DNA of 64,000 nt from an uncultured Lachnospiraceae bacterium (lineage in GTDB: Bacteria > Bacillota > Clostridia > Lachnospirales > Lachnospiraceae). The stretch's first letter is position 1. Each line of letters begins with the position of its first letter. The DNA is taken from contig CAJUEY010000003.1 of the NCBI GenBank assembly GCA_910585825.1, positions 1 through 64,000 of the forward strand, given 5' to 3'. Positions 19,084 to 27,588 of the stretch are shown here, piece after piece. The notes below the pieces were generated by a model. That model was not told where the DNA came from, searched no databases, and worked only from the letters and a program-made list of their open reading frames with translations. The translations under genes and the position numbers were made by a program.

Positions 19084-19155
19084 TGTTTGAAATTTCATTC
19101 CTGCCATCTGTACGCCCCGCTTTGCGGGGATTTGGCAGTAAGTAATTTTCAAACA
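19084..19155. repeat. nested palindrome (REP-like) downstream of ribH
   Basis: Three nested inverted repeats share one centre: TGTTTGAAA (19084-19092) with TTTCAAACA (19147-19155), CTGCCA (19101-19106) with TGGCAG (19133-19138), and CCCCGC (19115-19120) with GCGGGG (19124-19129). No coding frame crosses it. It could be a dispersed REP-like repeat or an RNA 3' end structure; no second copy occurs in the window. Confidence 0.5.
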
Positions 19156-19179
19156 CTCTCTATACAGATTTATTGTTCT

Positions 19180-19641
19180 TTAAATTCCCCTCAGCAGATT
19201 TATCATTTCTATGGCTCCTGTCGCACAGTCAAAGCCCTTATTTCCGGCTTTGCTGCCGGCACGCTCAATGGCCTGCTCGATATTGTCGGTGGTCAGCACG
19301 CCGAACATCACCGGAACCCCCGTCTGCAAAGAAACCTGCGCAATTCCTTTTGACACTTCGGCACACACATAATCATAATGTGTCGTCGCTCCCCGAATCA
19401 CCGCTCCAAGACAGATGACCGCATCATATTTCCCGCTCTGCGCCATTTTCTGCGCAATCAATGGAATTTCAAACGCGCCCGGCACCCATGCCACATCAAT
19501 CTGATCTTCCTCCACTTCATGTCTTTTCAATCCATCAATGGCTCCGCCCAGCAGCTTAGAAGTGATAAATTCATTAAATCTCGCTGCCACAATCCCAATT
19601 TTCACATTCTTCGCCACGATATTTCCTTCAAATACATTCAT
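19180..19641 (-). CDS. ribH: 6,7-dimethyl-8-ribityllumazine synthase
   Basis: Penultimate enzyme of riboflavin synthesis: condenses 5-amino-6-ribitylaminouracil with 3,4-dihydroxy-2-butanone 4-phosphate. At 153 residues it has family length. Visible blocks are VAARFNEF, VPGAFEIP, CLGAVIRGATTHYDYV (with the catalytic His) and FGVLTTDNIEQA. I use the ATG at 19641 behind AAGGAG; the open frame extends upstream to 19683 but without a site. Last gene of the ribD-ribE-ribBA-ribH operon under the FMN riboswitch, 134 bp after ribBA, an unusually long internal gap that holds a direct repeat. Confidence 0.97.
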   Translation of the reverse strand: MNVFEGNIVAKNVKIGIVAARFNEFITSKLLGGAIDGLKRHEVEEDQIDVAWVPGAFEIPLIAQKMAQSGKYDAVICLGAVIRGATTHYDYVCAEVSKGIAQVSLQTGVPVMFGVLTTDNIEQAIERAGSKAGNKGFDCATGAIEMINLLRGI

Positions 19642-19664
19642 CTCTTTCTCTCCTTCTTTATACA

Positions 19665-19737
19665 TTTTTTTTGACCGCTCCAAAGGGGCGCGTCATATTG
19701 GGATGCCCGGAGGGTATACTTTTTTTTGACCGCTCCA
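19665..19737. repeat. 18-bp direct repeat in the ribBA-ribH gap
   Basis: Eight Ts followed by GACCGCTCCA occurs at 19665-19682 and again at 19720-19737, 55 bp apart. On the minus strand both copies read TGGAGCGGTC plus eight As and run on into GTATA. It could be a partial duplication of the intergenic leader of ribH. Confidence 0.6.
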
Positions 19738-19775
19738 TCATTCCCGTTCTCACGCTCACATCCAGCGCACTCCTT

Positions 19776-21044
19776 TTAAAACAATTCTTCCTGATAATCC
19801 AGCATATGCCCCATCTTCTTCTGCTTTGTCCGCATATAATACGCATCAAACGGCGTCAGCTCCATCTGAATCGGCACACGCTTTTCAATACTTAATCCAA
19901 ATTCCGAGAGTCCGTCTATCTTCTTTGGATTGTTTGTCAAAAGTCTGAGGCTCTTTGCTCCCAAATCCCTTAAAATCTGTGCTCCGATATAATATTCCCG
20001 CAAATCCTCCTCAAATCCCAAGGCAAGATTGGCCTCTACGGTATCCATCCCTTTATCCTGCAGCTCATATGCCCGCAGTTTGTTGATGAGTCCGATTCCT
20101 CTACCCTCCTGCCGCAGGTACAAAAGCACGCCTCTGCCTTCTGTTTCGATCTGGCGCATTGCCGACTGCAGCTGCTGTCCGCAGTCGCATTTCATAGAGC
20201 CGAAGGCATCTCCGGTGAGACACTCGGAATGCACGCGGCATAACAGGCTTTCCCCGTCTCCGATGTCTCCTTTCACCAGCGCCACGTGATGTTCCCCGTT
20301 TAACTTGTTCACATAGCCATGGGCAATAAATTCCCCGAAGCGCGTAGGCATTTTCGTGACGGCAACTTCTTCCACCAGTTTTTCATGCACCTTCCGGTAT
20401 TCCTTTAAGGACTGAATCGTAATCATTTTAATCTGAAAATTCTCCGCAAGCTCCATCAGCTCCCCCGTCCGCATCATCGTACCGTCTTCACGCATAATCT
20501 CACAGCAGAGCCCGCATTCCTTCAAGCCTGCCAGACGCATCAGATCCACCGTCGCTTCCGTATGTCCTTCCCGTTCCAGCACGCCGTTTTTTTTGGCCAG
20601 AAGGGGAAACATATGTCCCGGTCTGCGGAAATCCTCCGGTTTTGCATGATCATCCACACATTTCCTTGCCGTGATTCCCCGCTCTTTGGCGGAAATTCCG
20701 GTTGTCGTCTCTGCTGCGTCTATGGACACGGTAAACGCTGTTTCGTGATTGTCCGTATTGTTGGACACCATCTGGGGCAGCATCAGTTTTTCCACCAGGG
20801 ACTGTCCCATAGGCATACAGATCAATCCCTTGCCGTGAACGGCCATAAAATTCACATTTTCCGTTGTGGCAAATTCAGCGGCGCAGATGAAATCCCCTTC
20901 GTTTTCCCTGTCCTCATCGTCTGTTACCAGTATGATTTTTCCGTTTCTCAAATCCGAAAGAGCCTCTTCCACCGAATGAAATGCAGATTCTTTCGGCTGA
21001 CTGTTACGGCATGTCTCTTCGGACTGCTCTTTTAATGCATCCAT
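19776..21044 (-). CDS. ribBA: bifunctional DHBP synthase / GTP cyclohydrolase II
   Basis: Makes both precursors of lumazine: 3,4-dihydroxy-2-butanone 4-phosphate from ribulose 5-phosphate, and the pyrimidine from GTP. The N-terminal RibB part (about 20-215) shows DDEDRENEGD. The C-terminal RibA part (about 225-400) shows the zinc-binding segment CLTGDAFGSMKCDCGQQL and RQEGRGIGL, with TNNPKKI near the end. 422 residues is slightly long for RibBA because of a 20-residue N-terminal extension. AGGAGG lies 7 nt before the ATG. Third gene of the riboflavin operon. Confidence 0.97.
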   Translation of the reverse strand: MDALKEQSEETCRNSQPKESAFHSVEEALSDLRNGKIILVTDDEDRENEGDFICAAEFATTENVNFMAVHGKGLICMPMGQSLVEKLMLPQMVSNNTDNHETAFTVSIDAAETTTGISAKERGITARKCVDDHAKPEDFRRPGHMFPLLAKKNGVLEREGHTEATVDLMRLAGLKECGLCCEIMREDGTMMRTGELMELAENFQIKMITIQSLKEYRKVHEKLVEEVAVTKMPTRFGEFIAHGYVNKLNGEHHVALVKGDIGDGESLLCRVHSECLTGDAFGSMKCDCGQQLQSAMRQIETEGRGVLLYLRQEGRGIGLINKLRAYELQDKGMDTVEANLALGFEEDLREYYIGAQILRDLGAKSLRLLTNNPKKIDGLSEFGLSIEKRVPIQMELTPFDAYYMRTKQKKMGHMLDYQEELF

Positions 21045-21058
21045 TTCATGACCTCCTT

Positions 21059-21706
21059 TTAAAATCCCGCCCGAAGTAAAAATTCCTTCGTCAGCGTTGG
21101 TTTTTGGGCTGCGTCCGGCTGTATTTCCCGCTCCATTGTAAGCAGCCGCTCCACATATTTGCCTATGATATCATTTTCCAGATTGACAACGGAGCCTTTT
21201 CTTTTTTCCCCTAATATGGTCTCTTTTAACGTATGGGGAATGACAGACACTTCAAAACGCTCTTTCTGCACCATGGTGACGGTAAGGCTGATTCCGTCTA
21301 TGGCTATGGAGCCTTTCTCCACTATGCCCCGGGTAATTTCCGGCAGCGTCCTGATTTTATAGCGGATGGCGTTTCCGTCTTTTGTAATATCCTCTACCGT
21401 TCCCGTCCCGTCGATATGACCGGACACGATATGTCCGCCGAAACGTCCGTCCGCCGCCATCGCCCTCTCTAAATTAACGCCGCTGCCGGATTTCAATGCT
21501 CCAAGGGAGCTCCGTTTCAGCGTCTCCGGCATAACGTCCGCCGTAAAATCCCAACTGCCGAGAGCCGTGACCGTTAAGCATACGCCGTTTACCGCAATAC
21601 TGTCTCCGATTTTTGTTCCTTCCAATACTTTTTTTGCCTGGATGTGAAGTTTTCCGGGTTCTGCCCGAAGCAGCTTTCCTGTTTCTTCTATGATTCCTGT
21701 AAACAC
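21059..21706 (-). CDS. ribE: riboflavin synthase, alpha subunit
   Basis: Dismutates two lumazine molecules into riboflavin. 215 residues made of two homologous lumazine-binding repeats: the first with GDSIAVNGVCLTV, the second with KGSIAIDGISLTV. I start at the GTG at 21706, giving the family's usual N-terminus FTGIIEETG behind GGGAGGTG; the longer frame from 21766 is not supported. The start overlaps the 3' end of ribD by 19 bp, indicating translational coupling. Confidence 0.96.
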   Translation of the reverse strand: MFTGIIEETGKLLRAEPGKLHIQAKKVLEGTKIGDSIAVNGVCLTVTALGSWDFTADVMPETLKRSSLGALKSGSGVNLERAMAADGRFGGHIVSGHIDGTGTVEDITKDGNAIRYKIRTLPEITRGIVEKGSIAIDGISLTVTMVQKERFEVSVIPHTLKETILGEKRKGSVVNLENDIIGKYVERLLTMEREIQPDAAQKPTLTKEFLLRAGF

Positions 21707-22791
21707 GATTTCACCTCCCACGCAATCAGAATGTCTTCTCCGATTTGCTCGATTTGCGGTCTGCAAAGGGAAAATGCCTCCCCGGGCAGTTCCACTCCTT
21801 CGCCTGTCACCGGCGTTTTTGCGCCGATTCCGCCGAAAAGCTTTGGCGCAATATACATTTCCAAAGCCTGCACGATCCCGCTGTTTAATGCGCTGTAATT
21901 GAGCATCGCGCCGCCTTCTAACAGAATGCTGTCTATCTCAAGCTCTCCTAGCTTTTTCATCAGAATCCGCAAATCTATATGGTCTTTTTCTAACGGAATC
22001 TGCAATATTCTGCATCCCTGTTCCGTATAGGGACGTATTGCATCTTCGTCCCTGACTGCCGTCGCAAGAATCACAGGCGTCTCTCTGGCGGATGTTACGA
22101 TTTTGGAAGTAAGCGGCGTCCTAAGGCGCGTATCGCAGATGATACGGACAGGGCTTTTCCTCCCTTCCAGTCTGCAGGTTAAGTCGGGATCATCGGCAAG
22201 CACGGTTCCTACGCCCGCCATAATTCCCATATATTTGTGACGGCTTTTGTGCACCCGTTCCCTTGCCGCCGCTCCGGTAATCCATTTCGACGCTCCTGTC
22301 TTAGTCGCTATTTTTCCGTCGGCGGTCATGGCATATTTCATCACCACATAAGGCGTCTTATGGCGGATATAATGGAAAAACACTTTATTCAGCTCCAGAC
22401 ATTCCTCTTCACAGATGCCGGTCTCCACTTCAATTCCATGCTGTTTTAGGATTTTCGCGCCTTTGCCCGCCACCAGAGGGTTCGGGTCCATGGAACCGAT
22501 ATATACTTTTCGGATGCCGCTTTGGATGATGATCTCTGTGCAGGGCGGCGTCTTGCCGTGATGGCAGCAGGGCTCTAAGGTCACATAGAGTTCTGCCCCC
22601 GCCATATCTTCTCTACAGTTTAATATGGCGTTTCGTTCGGCATGATATTCCCCGTATCTATGATGATAATCACGGCTTAAGATACGTCCGTCCTTTACAA
22701 TCACAGCTCCCACCATAGGATTTGGGTTGGTAAAGCCTTCGCCTTTTCTGGCGTCTTCTATTGCAAGCCTCATATAGTCTTTTGCTGTCAT
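21688..22791 (-). CDS. ribD: bifunctional pyrimidine deaminase/reductase
   Basis: Second and third steps of the pyrimidine branch of riboflavin synthesis. The N-terminal deaminase (1-145) shows the zinc site YHAERNAI and PCCHHGKTPPCT; the C-terminal reductase (about 150-365) shows MTADGKIAT, GVGTVLADDP and LLEGGAMLN. 367 residues is the family length. First gene of the operon, starting about 130 nt after the FMN riboswitch and 50 nt after the attenuator hairpin. The site before the ATG is AAAGGAAG. Confidence 0.97.
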   Translation of the reverse strand: MTAKDYMRLAIEDARKGEGFTNPNPMVGAVIVKDGRILSRDYHHRYGEYHAERNAILNCREDMAGAELYVTLEPCCHHGKTPPCTEIIIQSGIRKVYIGSMDPNPLVAGKGAKILKQHGIEVETGICEEECLELNKVFFHYIRHKTPYVVMKYAMTADGKIATKTGASKWITGAAARERVHKSRHKYMGIMAGVGTVLADDPDLTCRLEGRKSPVRIICDTRLRTPLTSKIVTSARETPVILATAVRDEDAIRPYTEQGCRILQIPLEKDHIDLRILMKKLGELEIDSILLEGGAMLNYSALNSGIVQALEMYIAPKLFGGIGAKTPVTGEGVELPGEAFSLCRPQIEQIGEDILIAWEVKSCLQES

Positions 22792-22841
22792 ATTTCACTT
22801 CCTTTCCCATTTCCGATCAGGGCAAAGAGGTTTTGGCACAC

Positions 22842-22880
22842 AAAAACCGGTTCTGAAATAGAATTCTATCCCAGAGCCGG
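22842..22880 (-). terminator. attenuator terminator of the FMN riboswitch
   Basis: On the minus strand an imperfect stem (CCGG.TCTG pairing with CAGA.CCGG) enclosing the palindrome TAGAATTCTA is followed by TTTTT. It lies between aptamer and ribD and is the likely expression platform, closing transcription when FMN is bound. Confidence 0.75.
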
Positions 22881-22920
22881 CTATGGTATCGTACGCACTT
22901 TCTGATTCACGATCTGATCT

Positions 22921-23072
22921 CTTCTTTCATCCAGACTATACTGTCGGCTTCGGAATTCCGGGAAAACAGACGTCTCTGCCTGATCACGGTCACCGAATCA
23001 TGCCTTACGGCTCGTGGGCTTTACCACCGGTAGGGAATTCTCTGCTGCTGCAAAGTCACCCTGCCCTGAAGA
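22921..23072 (-). promoter_or_regulatory. FMN riboswitch (RFN element)
   Basis: The minus-strand RNA contains the conserved RFN blocks in order: CTTCAGGGCAGGGTG, AATTCCCTACCGGTGGT, AAGCCCACGAGCC, ATTCCGAAGCCGACAG and a TATAGTCTGGATGAAAGAAG-like closing block. It lies between the promoter and the attenuator of the riboflavin operon. High FMN is expected to cause premature termination. Confidence 0.96.
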
Positions 23073-23098
23073 TTTTTTATTTATTTTTCACTGTACTT

Positions 23099-23127
23099 AG
23101 GATAGCACAGTACACAAATAATGTCAA
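23099..23127 (-). promoter_or_regulatory. sigma-A promoter of the riboflavin operon
   Basis: TTGACA (23122-23127), a 17-bp spacer and TATCCT (23099-23104) lie on the minus strand about 30 bp before the first base of the riboswitch and directly after the stop of the GT8 gene. Confidence 0.7.
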
Positions 23128-23138
23128 ATACAGCGACC

Positions 23139-24092
23139 TCACATCCTGCCTTTCAGAAGATTCATGCATTGATCCACGATTTTCCGCAGCTCGTCATTTT
23201 CCTGTTTCAGCTGACGGAACAATCGATCCATATACCCTGTGCTAATTTCCGGCAGTACCATATCTTCCAGCAGCTCTGTATAAAAAGGCGTCTTTTTGGC
23301 ATATTCCCACCAAAACCGCTCCAATTCATAACGAACCTCTTTGTGACGCCACGGTTTCGGCCCTGCATAATGCAATACGGCCGTATGCTCTTTCACCCAG
23401 GAGGCGCGATATCCAATATTATATGCCGTCCTTGCAGCCAGATTGAACTTCGCTGCATCTACATGCTTGACGTCATTCCAGAACAGATAATTCAGCAGGT
23501 CCTGATCATGAAAGACCAGTTCTTCTTTGTGTGCCAGCGCCTGTTCCATAAAATATGCAAAATTACATGTGTTTCGTAATTTTTTCAGATTAAACAGCAT
23601 AACGCCTGCATTAAAATACTGAAAATTCTCTTTTCCCCTTAAATCCGCAAAAAGCTTTGCGTTTGCCGTATGCTCTGCAGAAACAGCAGTCCCGTCTTTA
23701 CAGACGACAAAGGATTTTCCTTCAAAATCTGTTTCGTAGAGTTCATGCAGGGATTTCAGAACCACCATATCTGCATCCAGATACAGCGTCCTCTCCAGTT
23801 CCAAAGGGAGCAGATCCGGCAGTGCGAGGCGAAAATACGTCTCAACTGTAATCAGTTCATTGGAGGGCAGTTCTTTTGGAAATTTCTCCATATCCATTCG
23901 GATAAAATGAAAACCTGCTCCATATGTTTCCACCAGCTTTTTTATAATTTCAGCCTGCTCTTCTTTCATATCGGCAGACAGCAGATAAATACTGCATATC
24001 TCATTCTGTCCTGTATTATGTTCCAACAGAGACGTCAGCATCACATATAAATATTTTGTAAAAGCCCCGTTTGCCGCAACCGCTATATTCAT
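23139..24092 (-). CDS. glycosyltransferase family 8 protein
   Basis: A 317-residue GT8 retaining glycosyltransferase, related to LPS glucosyl/galactosyltransferases. It shows the N-terminal IAVAANGAF strand, the DXD-type LYLDADMVV (about residue 100), FNAGVMLFN, HDQDLLN, and the C-terminal HYAGPKPW metal-binding histidine. A short coiled coil (about 285-310) closes the protein. Last gene of the minus-strand glycosylation island; the 69-bp gap upstream holds nothing clear. Sugar donor unknown. Confidence 0.85.
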   Translation of the reverse strand: MNIAVAANGAFTKYLYVMLTSLLEHNTGQNEICSIYLLSADMKEEQAEIIKKLVETYGAGFHFIRMDMEKFPKELPSNELITVETYFRLALPDLLPLELERTLYLDADMVVLKSLHELYETDFEGKSFVVCKDGTAVSAEHTANAKLFADLRGKENFQYFNAGVMLFNLKKLRNTCNFAYFMEQALAHKEELVFHDQDLLNYLFWNDVKHVDAAKFNLAARTAYNIGYRASWVKEHTAVLHYAGPKPWRHKEVRYELERFWWEYAKKTPFYTELLEDMVLPEISTGYMDRLFRQLKQENDELRKIVDQCMNLLKGRM

Positions 24093-24161
24093 AAACGCAT
24101 TTCCTTTCTCCGGTATATCATTTCTCTCCGATCTTTCAAAGCGCCGCAGAACCGTCTTTCA

Positions 24162-25391
24162 TCAGCAAGGCAGCTGACGGAGATAATTCATGATCTCCTG
24201 ATTGTCTAAAATATCCGTTTTCAGTTCTTTGGCGCGGTTCCGCCAGGTATGTTTCTCTTTTGCCTTCTGATATCCTTTGTCCGCAATGCTCTGCAGGAGC
24301 GGTTCGTCTTCCAGCAGCGCCTTCACCTGCGCCGGCAGAAATGAAATCTCCGGCAGTTCAAACAGCACAAGCTCTCTCTCATCTGTTTGATCCGAGGATA
24401 AAAATCCACAGAATTCTTCTTTCATATAAACAGAGGTGTCTGAAACCGCAGCCGCCCCCTGGAGCATTCCGTTAAACACCCGGTCATGGGTACCGTCTTT
24501 AAACCAGGTCATCGTGCTCAGAACAATTTTCGCATCCTGCATTTTTTCTATAATTTCTTCTGCGCTCACTCTTCCGCCATAATGGACATTTGACCTGTCA
24601 ATCCAGCTGCAGTTCTCCCATCCCGCTCCATACAGCATAATTTCAATTCCGCTTTCCGCCAAACTGCGAATCGTCTTTTCCCGGAAATAGGAAACTGCAT
24701 ACAGATCAATAAAATGCAGATCTGCTATGACTTCCGCCAGTTTTGCATCTTCATATTGAATGCCCCGCTCCAACAGAACTTCCTCCAATACCTCTTCCGT
24801 CGTTCTGTGGGGATTTTCAATTAATCTCTGATATGTCTTTTCGCAGACTTTTTTCACATCCATATCCGAATACTTTGACAAATCCGGAATCGTTTTTTCT
24901 GCAAAGGAACTGGAAAGCCCTCCGGCGTATAACACGTCTATGTTCCTCTCTTTTATGGGGCGTTTCACACCCTGTATTTCTTTTCCCGCATGAGGCAGAT
25001 ACCCTGCGACGGGTATATTGGGATAAAACCGGCTTATATAATTCATATGATTTCTGTCGGTGCAGAGCGCCACGGCATTTTTCGGCGCAGACGCCAACGC
25101 CGTATGATAACAGAAGGGATGATCCATTAAAATATTGATGCAGGGAATGTGTAATTCTTCCCAGATATTTTTTCCCGGACGCAATTCCATGTTAAAACCA
25201 AGATTGTTAAAGGTAATGACAGCCTCAACCGGCCGCTCTATAAACTGAGCCAGTTTTTTTAAACTCTCTTCCATTTCCCTTACGTCAAAAATCATGGTTT
25301 CATATTCCAAATGTTCAAACTCTCTTTTTAATTCATATGTAAACAAATCCAGCGTATCGTATACGCCGACAAAAAACAGCAGACGTTTCAT
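24162..25391 (-). CDS. CgeB-like glycosyltransferase
   Basis: A 409-residue GT-B protein. The N-terminal half (FFVGVYDTLDLF, then ILMDHPFCYH) resembles the DUF3880-type half of CgeB proteins. The C-terminal half carries LYGAGWENCSW, NVHYGGRVS and THDRVFNGMLQGAAAVSD, the nucleotide-sugar-binding glyco_trans_1_2 signature. I use the ATG at 25391; a TTG extension to 25445 lacks a ribosome site. The site at 25391 is also weak (GGGTGGTC). Such proteins occur in spore crust and flagellin glycosylation loci. Confidence 0.75.
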   Translation of the reverse strand: MKRLLFFVGVYDTLDLFTYELKREFEHLEYETMIFDVREMEESLKKLAQFIERPVEAVITFNNLGFNMELRPGKNIWEELHIPCINILMDHPFCYHTALASAPKNAVALCTDRNHMNYISRFYPNIPVAGYLPHAGKEIQGVKRPIKERNIDVLYAGGLSSSFAEKTIPDLSKYSDMDVKKVCEKTYQRLIENPHRTTEEVLEEVLLERGIQYEDAKLAEVIADLHFIDLYAVSYFREKTIRSLAESGIEIMLYGAGWENCSWIDRSNVHYGGRVSAEEIIEKMQDAKIVLSTMTWFKDGTHDRVFNGMLQGAAAVSDTSVYMKEEFCGFLSSDQTDERELVLFELPEISFLPAQVKALLEDEPLLQSIADKGYQKAKEKHTWRNRAKELKTDILDNQEIMNYLRQLPC

Positions 25392-25441
25392 TTCAGACCA
25401 CCCGTTTATTTTTATTGTTGTAACTGCTCCATATTTTACAA

Positions 25442-26542
25442 TCAAGCGTTGTTTGTTTCCAGCAGCTGTTTTAATCGCTCATTTTCCAGAAGAAGCTCCC
25501 GGGATGCAGACGCCAGTTTTGTCAGTTTATCCATACTGTCTTTGTATGCCGCCTCTATTTCCAGGCAGTGTTCTGTCAAAAGCCGCATGGTCTGGCGCAT
25601 GTTGACTGTGCGCTCCACATATGCGTTTCGATAAATCTCTCTTTCCGGCAGCTTTCTGTTACTGCATTTCTCCTCCACGCTCTCTATAAATGTCCGGCAG
25701 GAATGAATCATGTTATTTCTAAGTTCCTGTATCTTCTGACTGCTGTCCGTCGGTTCGGACAATGCCCCATCCGCTTTTCCCTCCAGTATTTCCTGTTCAC
25801 TGAAACAGGGACAGAATTCTGCAAAATCCGTAAGCCTTGCATAAAAATCTTCGTCATAATTTCCCACCAGAACGACTGGCGTGCCAAGCGCAATGGAAGG
25901 AAGGGCGCAGTGCAGTCTTGTGGTAATCACCAGTTTCGCTCCCTGATAGGCCCTTAAATAAGATTCTACCTTCCGCTCTCTTTCTTCCCAGCAGCCGCCG
26001 ACTTCTTCCGGAGGAATGGTATGGGTTTTTAGGACAATGTTTTGATCCGGAAACGTTTCCCGTACATAGGTTTCTATGGATTTTGGCACATCTGTCAATA
26101 TGATCTCTCCGCTGTCTGCAGCATTTGAAAAACGCGGCAGCGTTAATGTCAGACAGCCCGAAAAATAATGATGGATTCCCTGTTCCTCCAAAAGCTCCAT
26201 GGTCTGTTTGTCCCGGCAGCCAACAGGTCCGTTTTCTATTAAATAATCTGACGCTATACCGTTAAAAAACGAAAAGTTTCCGGCACGCATCTGGCTTCTG
26301 CTGAAATGGGTTCCCACAAAAAGCGGTACGATATAAGGCGACGGAGGAAAGGTGTATCCATGGTGAAGATACCAGCCGTTTAAAACAGCCGCTACAAAGT
26401 CATCTTCCCCGGGAATGAATAAATCCATTTCTTCTCTATCTATACAATAGTCCACCTGGGGCAGGAACTGTTTTCCGGCATAACTTAAAATATCGTCGCC
26501 GATGTTTGCTGTGTTTTTGTAATAAATTAAGCCATATTTCAT
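25442..26542 (-). CDS. polysaccharide pyruvyl transferase family protein
   Basis: A 366-residue protein of the pyruvyltransferase fold: N-terminal YYKNTANIGDDILSYA, central GCRDKQTMELLEEQGI, and KLVITTRLHCALPSIALGTPVVLV. These enzymes add ketal pyruvate to sugars using phosphoenolpyruvate. The C-terminal 90 residues form a long coiled coil not typical of the family. GGAGGAG lies 7 nt upstream; the stop of pseG is 4 bp before the start, so the two are co-translated. Activity on the island's glycan is inferred from position. Confidence 0.82.
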   Translation of the reverse strand: MKYGLIYYKNTANIGDDILSYAGKQFLPQVDYCIDREEMDLFIPGEDDFVAAVLNGWYLHHGYTFPPSPYIVPLFVGTHFSRSQMRAGNFSFFNGIASDYLIENGPVGCRDKQTMELLEEQGIHHYFSGCLTLTLPRFSNAADSGEIILTDVPKSIETYVRETFPDQNIVLKTHTIPPEEVGGCWEERERKVESYLRAYQGAKLVITTRLHCALPSIALGTPVVLVGNYDEDFYARLTDFAEFCPCFSEQEILEGKADGALSEPTDSSQKIQELRNNMIHSCRTFIESVEEKCSNRKLPEREIYRNAYVERTVNMRQTMRLLTEHCLEIEAAYKDSMDKLTKLASASRELLLENERLKQLLETNNA

Positions 26543-26546
26543 CTTC

Positions 26547-27569
26547 TTACTCCTCCGGATTTTCTCTCCCTGTGAAAAGCTTTGCAATTCTTCCGGCGCC
26601 TTTTCCGTCCACCAGTTTCTGCATATTTCTGGATTCTTCGGCACGCAGTTCTGCATTTTCACGGTATCTTTCAATCAGGCGCATTAGCGTATCTGTAATA
26701 TTTTCTTTTCTGATGTCTCCCGCGTAAGGAATGATGCCGTCTTCTTCAAATTTTCTGACATTATCCATCTGATTGTCTGCTATGGAATAGGAAATGGCGG
26801 GCGTTCCCACCGCGCACAATTCATAAAGCGTCGTCCCGCCCGCAGAAACTGCAAGATCCGCCTCTTTCATATAAACATCCAGATTTTGCACCGCTTTGTG
26901 CAGCCGGATATTTTCATGCGGCTGATATTTTTCTTTCAGACTGTCATAATCCGCACCGTACATACCGCAGATGACATCAACTCTTTGAAAAAGGCGCTTA
27001 TCCAGTTTTTCTAATATTTTATCTAATATTCCATAAGGATCGGAACCGCCGGACATGAGCAGAAGATTTTCCGCCTTTGGCCTTATCTTTTTTGTTTTGC
27101 AATGGCAAAATTCTTTTCTCAGCGGAACATAGTTCGGCCCAAGATATAATTCCGCATTCGGATATCTGTCCGGATAACAAAATTTTTCCCAGTAATTTGC
27201 ATAACAGATGATTCCGTTTACCGGATAAAAAAAAGCATTTACATCATCCATATAATATGTCTGCACCGTTTGAGACAGTCTCCTTAAATAACATTCCGTC
27301 ACCTGATAGCTGTCGATCAATATACGCCTGATCTTCCTCTCTCTTATGCATGTTTCCAGTTCCGGCAGTTCCGATTCCATGTCATCCCACTGTGTATGGA
27401 GAACTATGTATGCATAGCCCCGTTCTTTTAATAATGGAACCGCCTGCTCATCCGCCAGAATAAAAACCGTCTCCTCTCCCATGTCTTTTGCCGCATCCGC
27501 TATGGACAAACAGCGCATGACATGGCCTGTGGCGATTTTTTCATTCATATCTGTTCTGATGTACAGCAT
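26547..27569 (-). CDS. pseG: PseG-type UDP-sugar hydrolase (pseudaminic acid pathway)
   Basis: Removes UDP from UDP-2,4-diacetamido-2,4,6-trideoxy-L-altrose to give the free sugar used by PseI. 340 residues with a MurG-like GT-B fold: RTDMNEKIATGHVMRCLSIA holds the glycine-rich loop with the conserved His, LIDSYQV the middle strand, LLLMSGGSDP and VSAGGTTLYELCAVGTPAISY the UDP-binding half. The ATG at 27569 is behind GAGGGATG. The presence of PseI and a PseF-PseC fusion a few kb upstream supports the pseudaminic assignment over the legionaminic one. Confidence 0.85.
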   Translation of the reverse strand: MLYIRTDMNEKIATGHVMRCLSIADAAKDMGEETVFILADEQAVPLLKERGYAYIVLHTQWDDMESELPELETCIRERKIRRILIDSYQVTECYLRRLSQTVQTYYMDDVNAFFYPVNGIICYANYWEKFCYPDRYPNAELYLGPNYVPLRKEFCHCKTKKIRPKAENLLLMSGGSDPYGILDKILEKLDKRLFQRVDVICGMYGADYDSLKEKYQPHENIRLHKAVQNLDVYMKEADLAVSAGGTTLYELCAVGTPAISYSIADNQMDNVRKFEEDGIIPYAGDIRKENITDTLMRLIERYRENAELRAEESRNMQKLVDGKGAGRIAKLFTGRENPEE

Positions 27570-27588
27570 TTCATCCCTCTTTTTGGAT

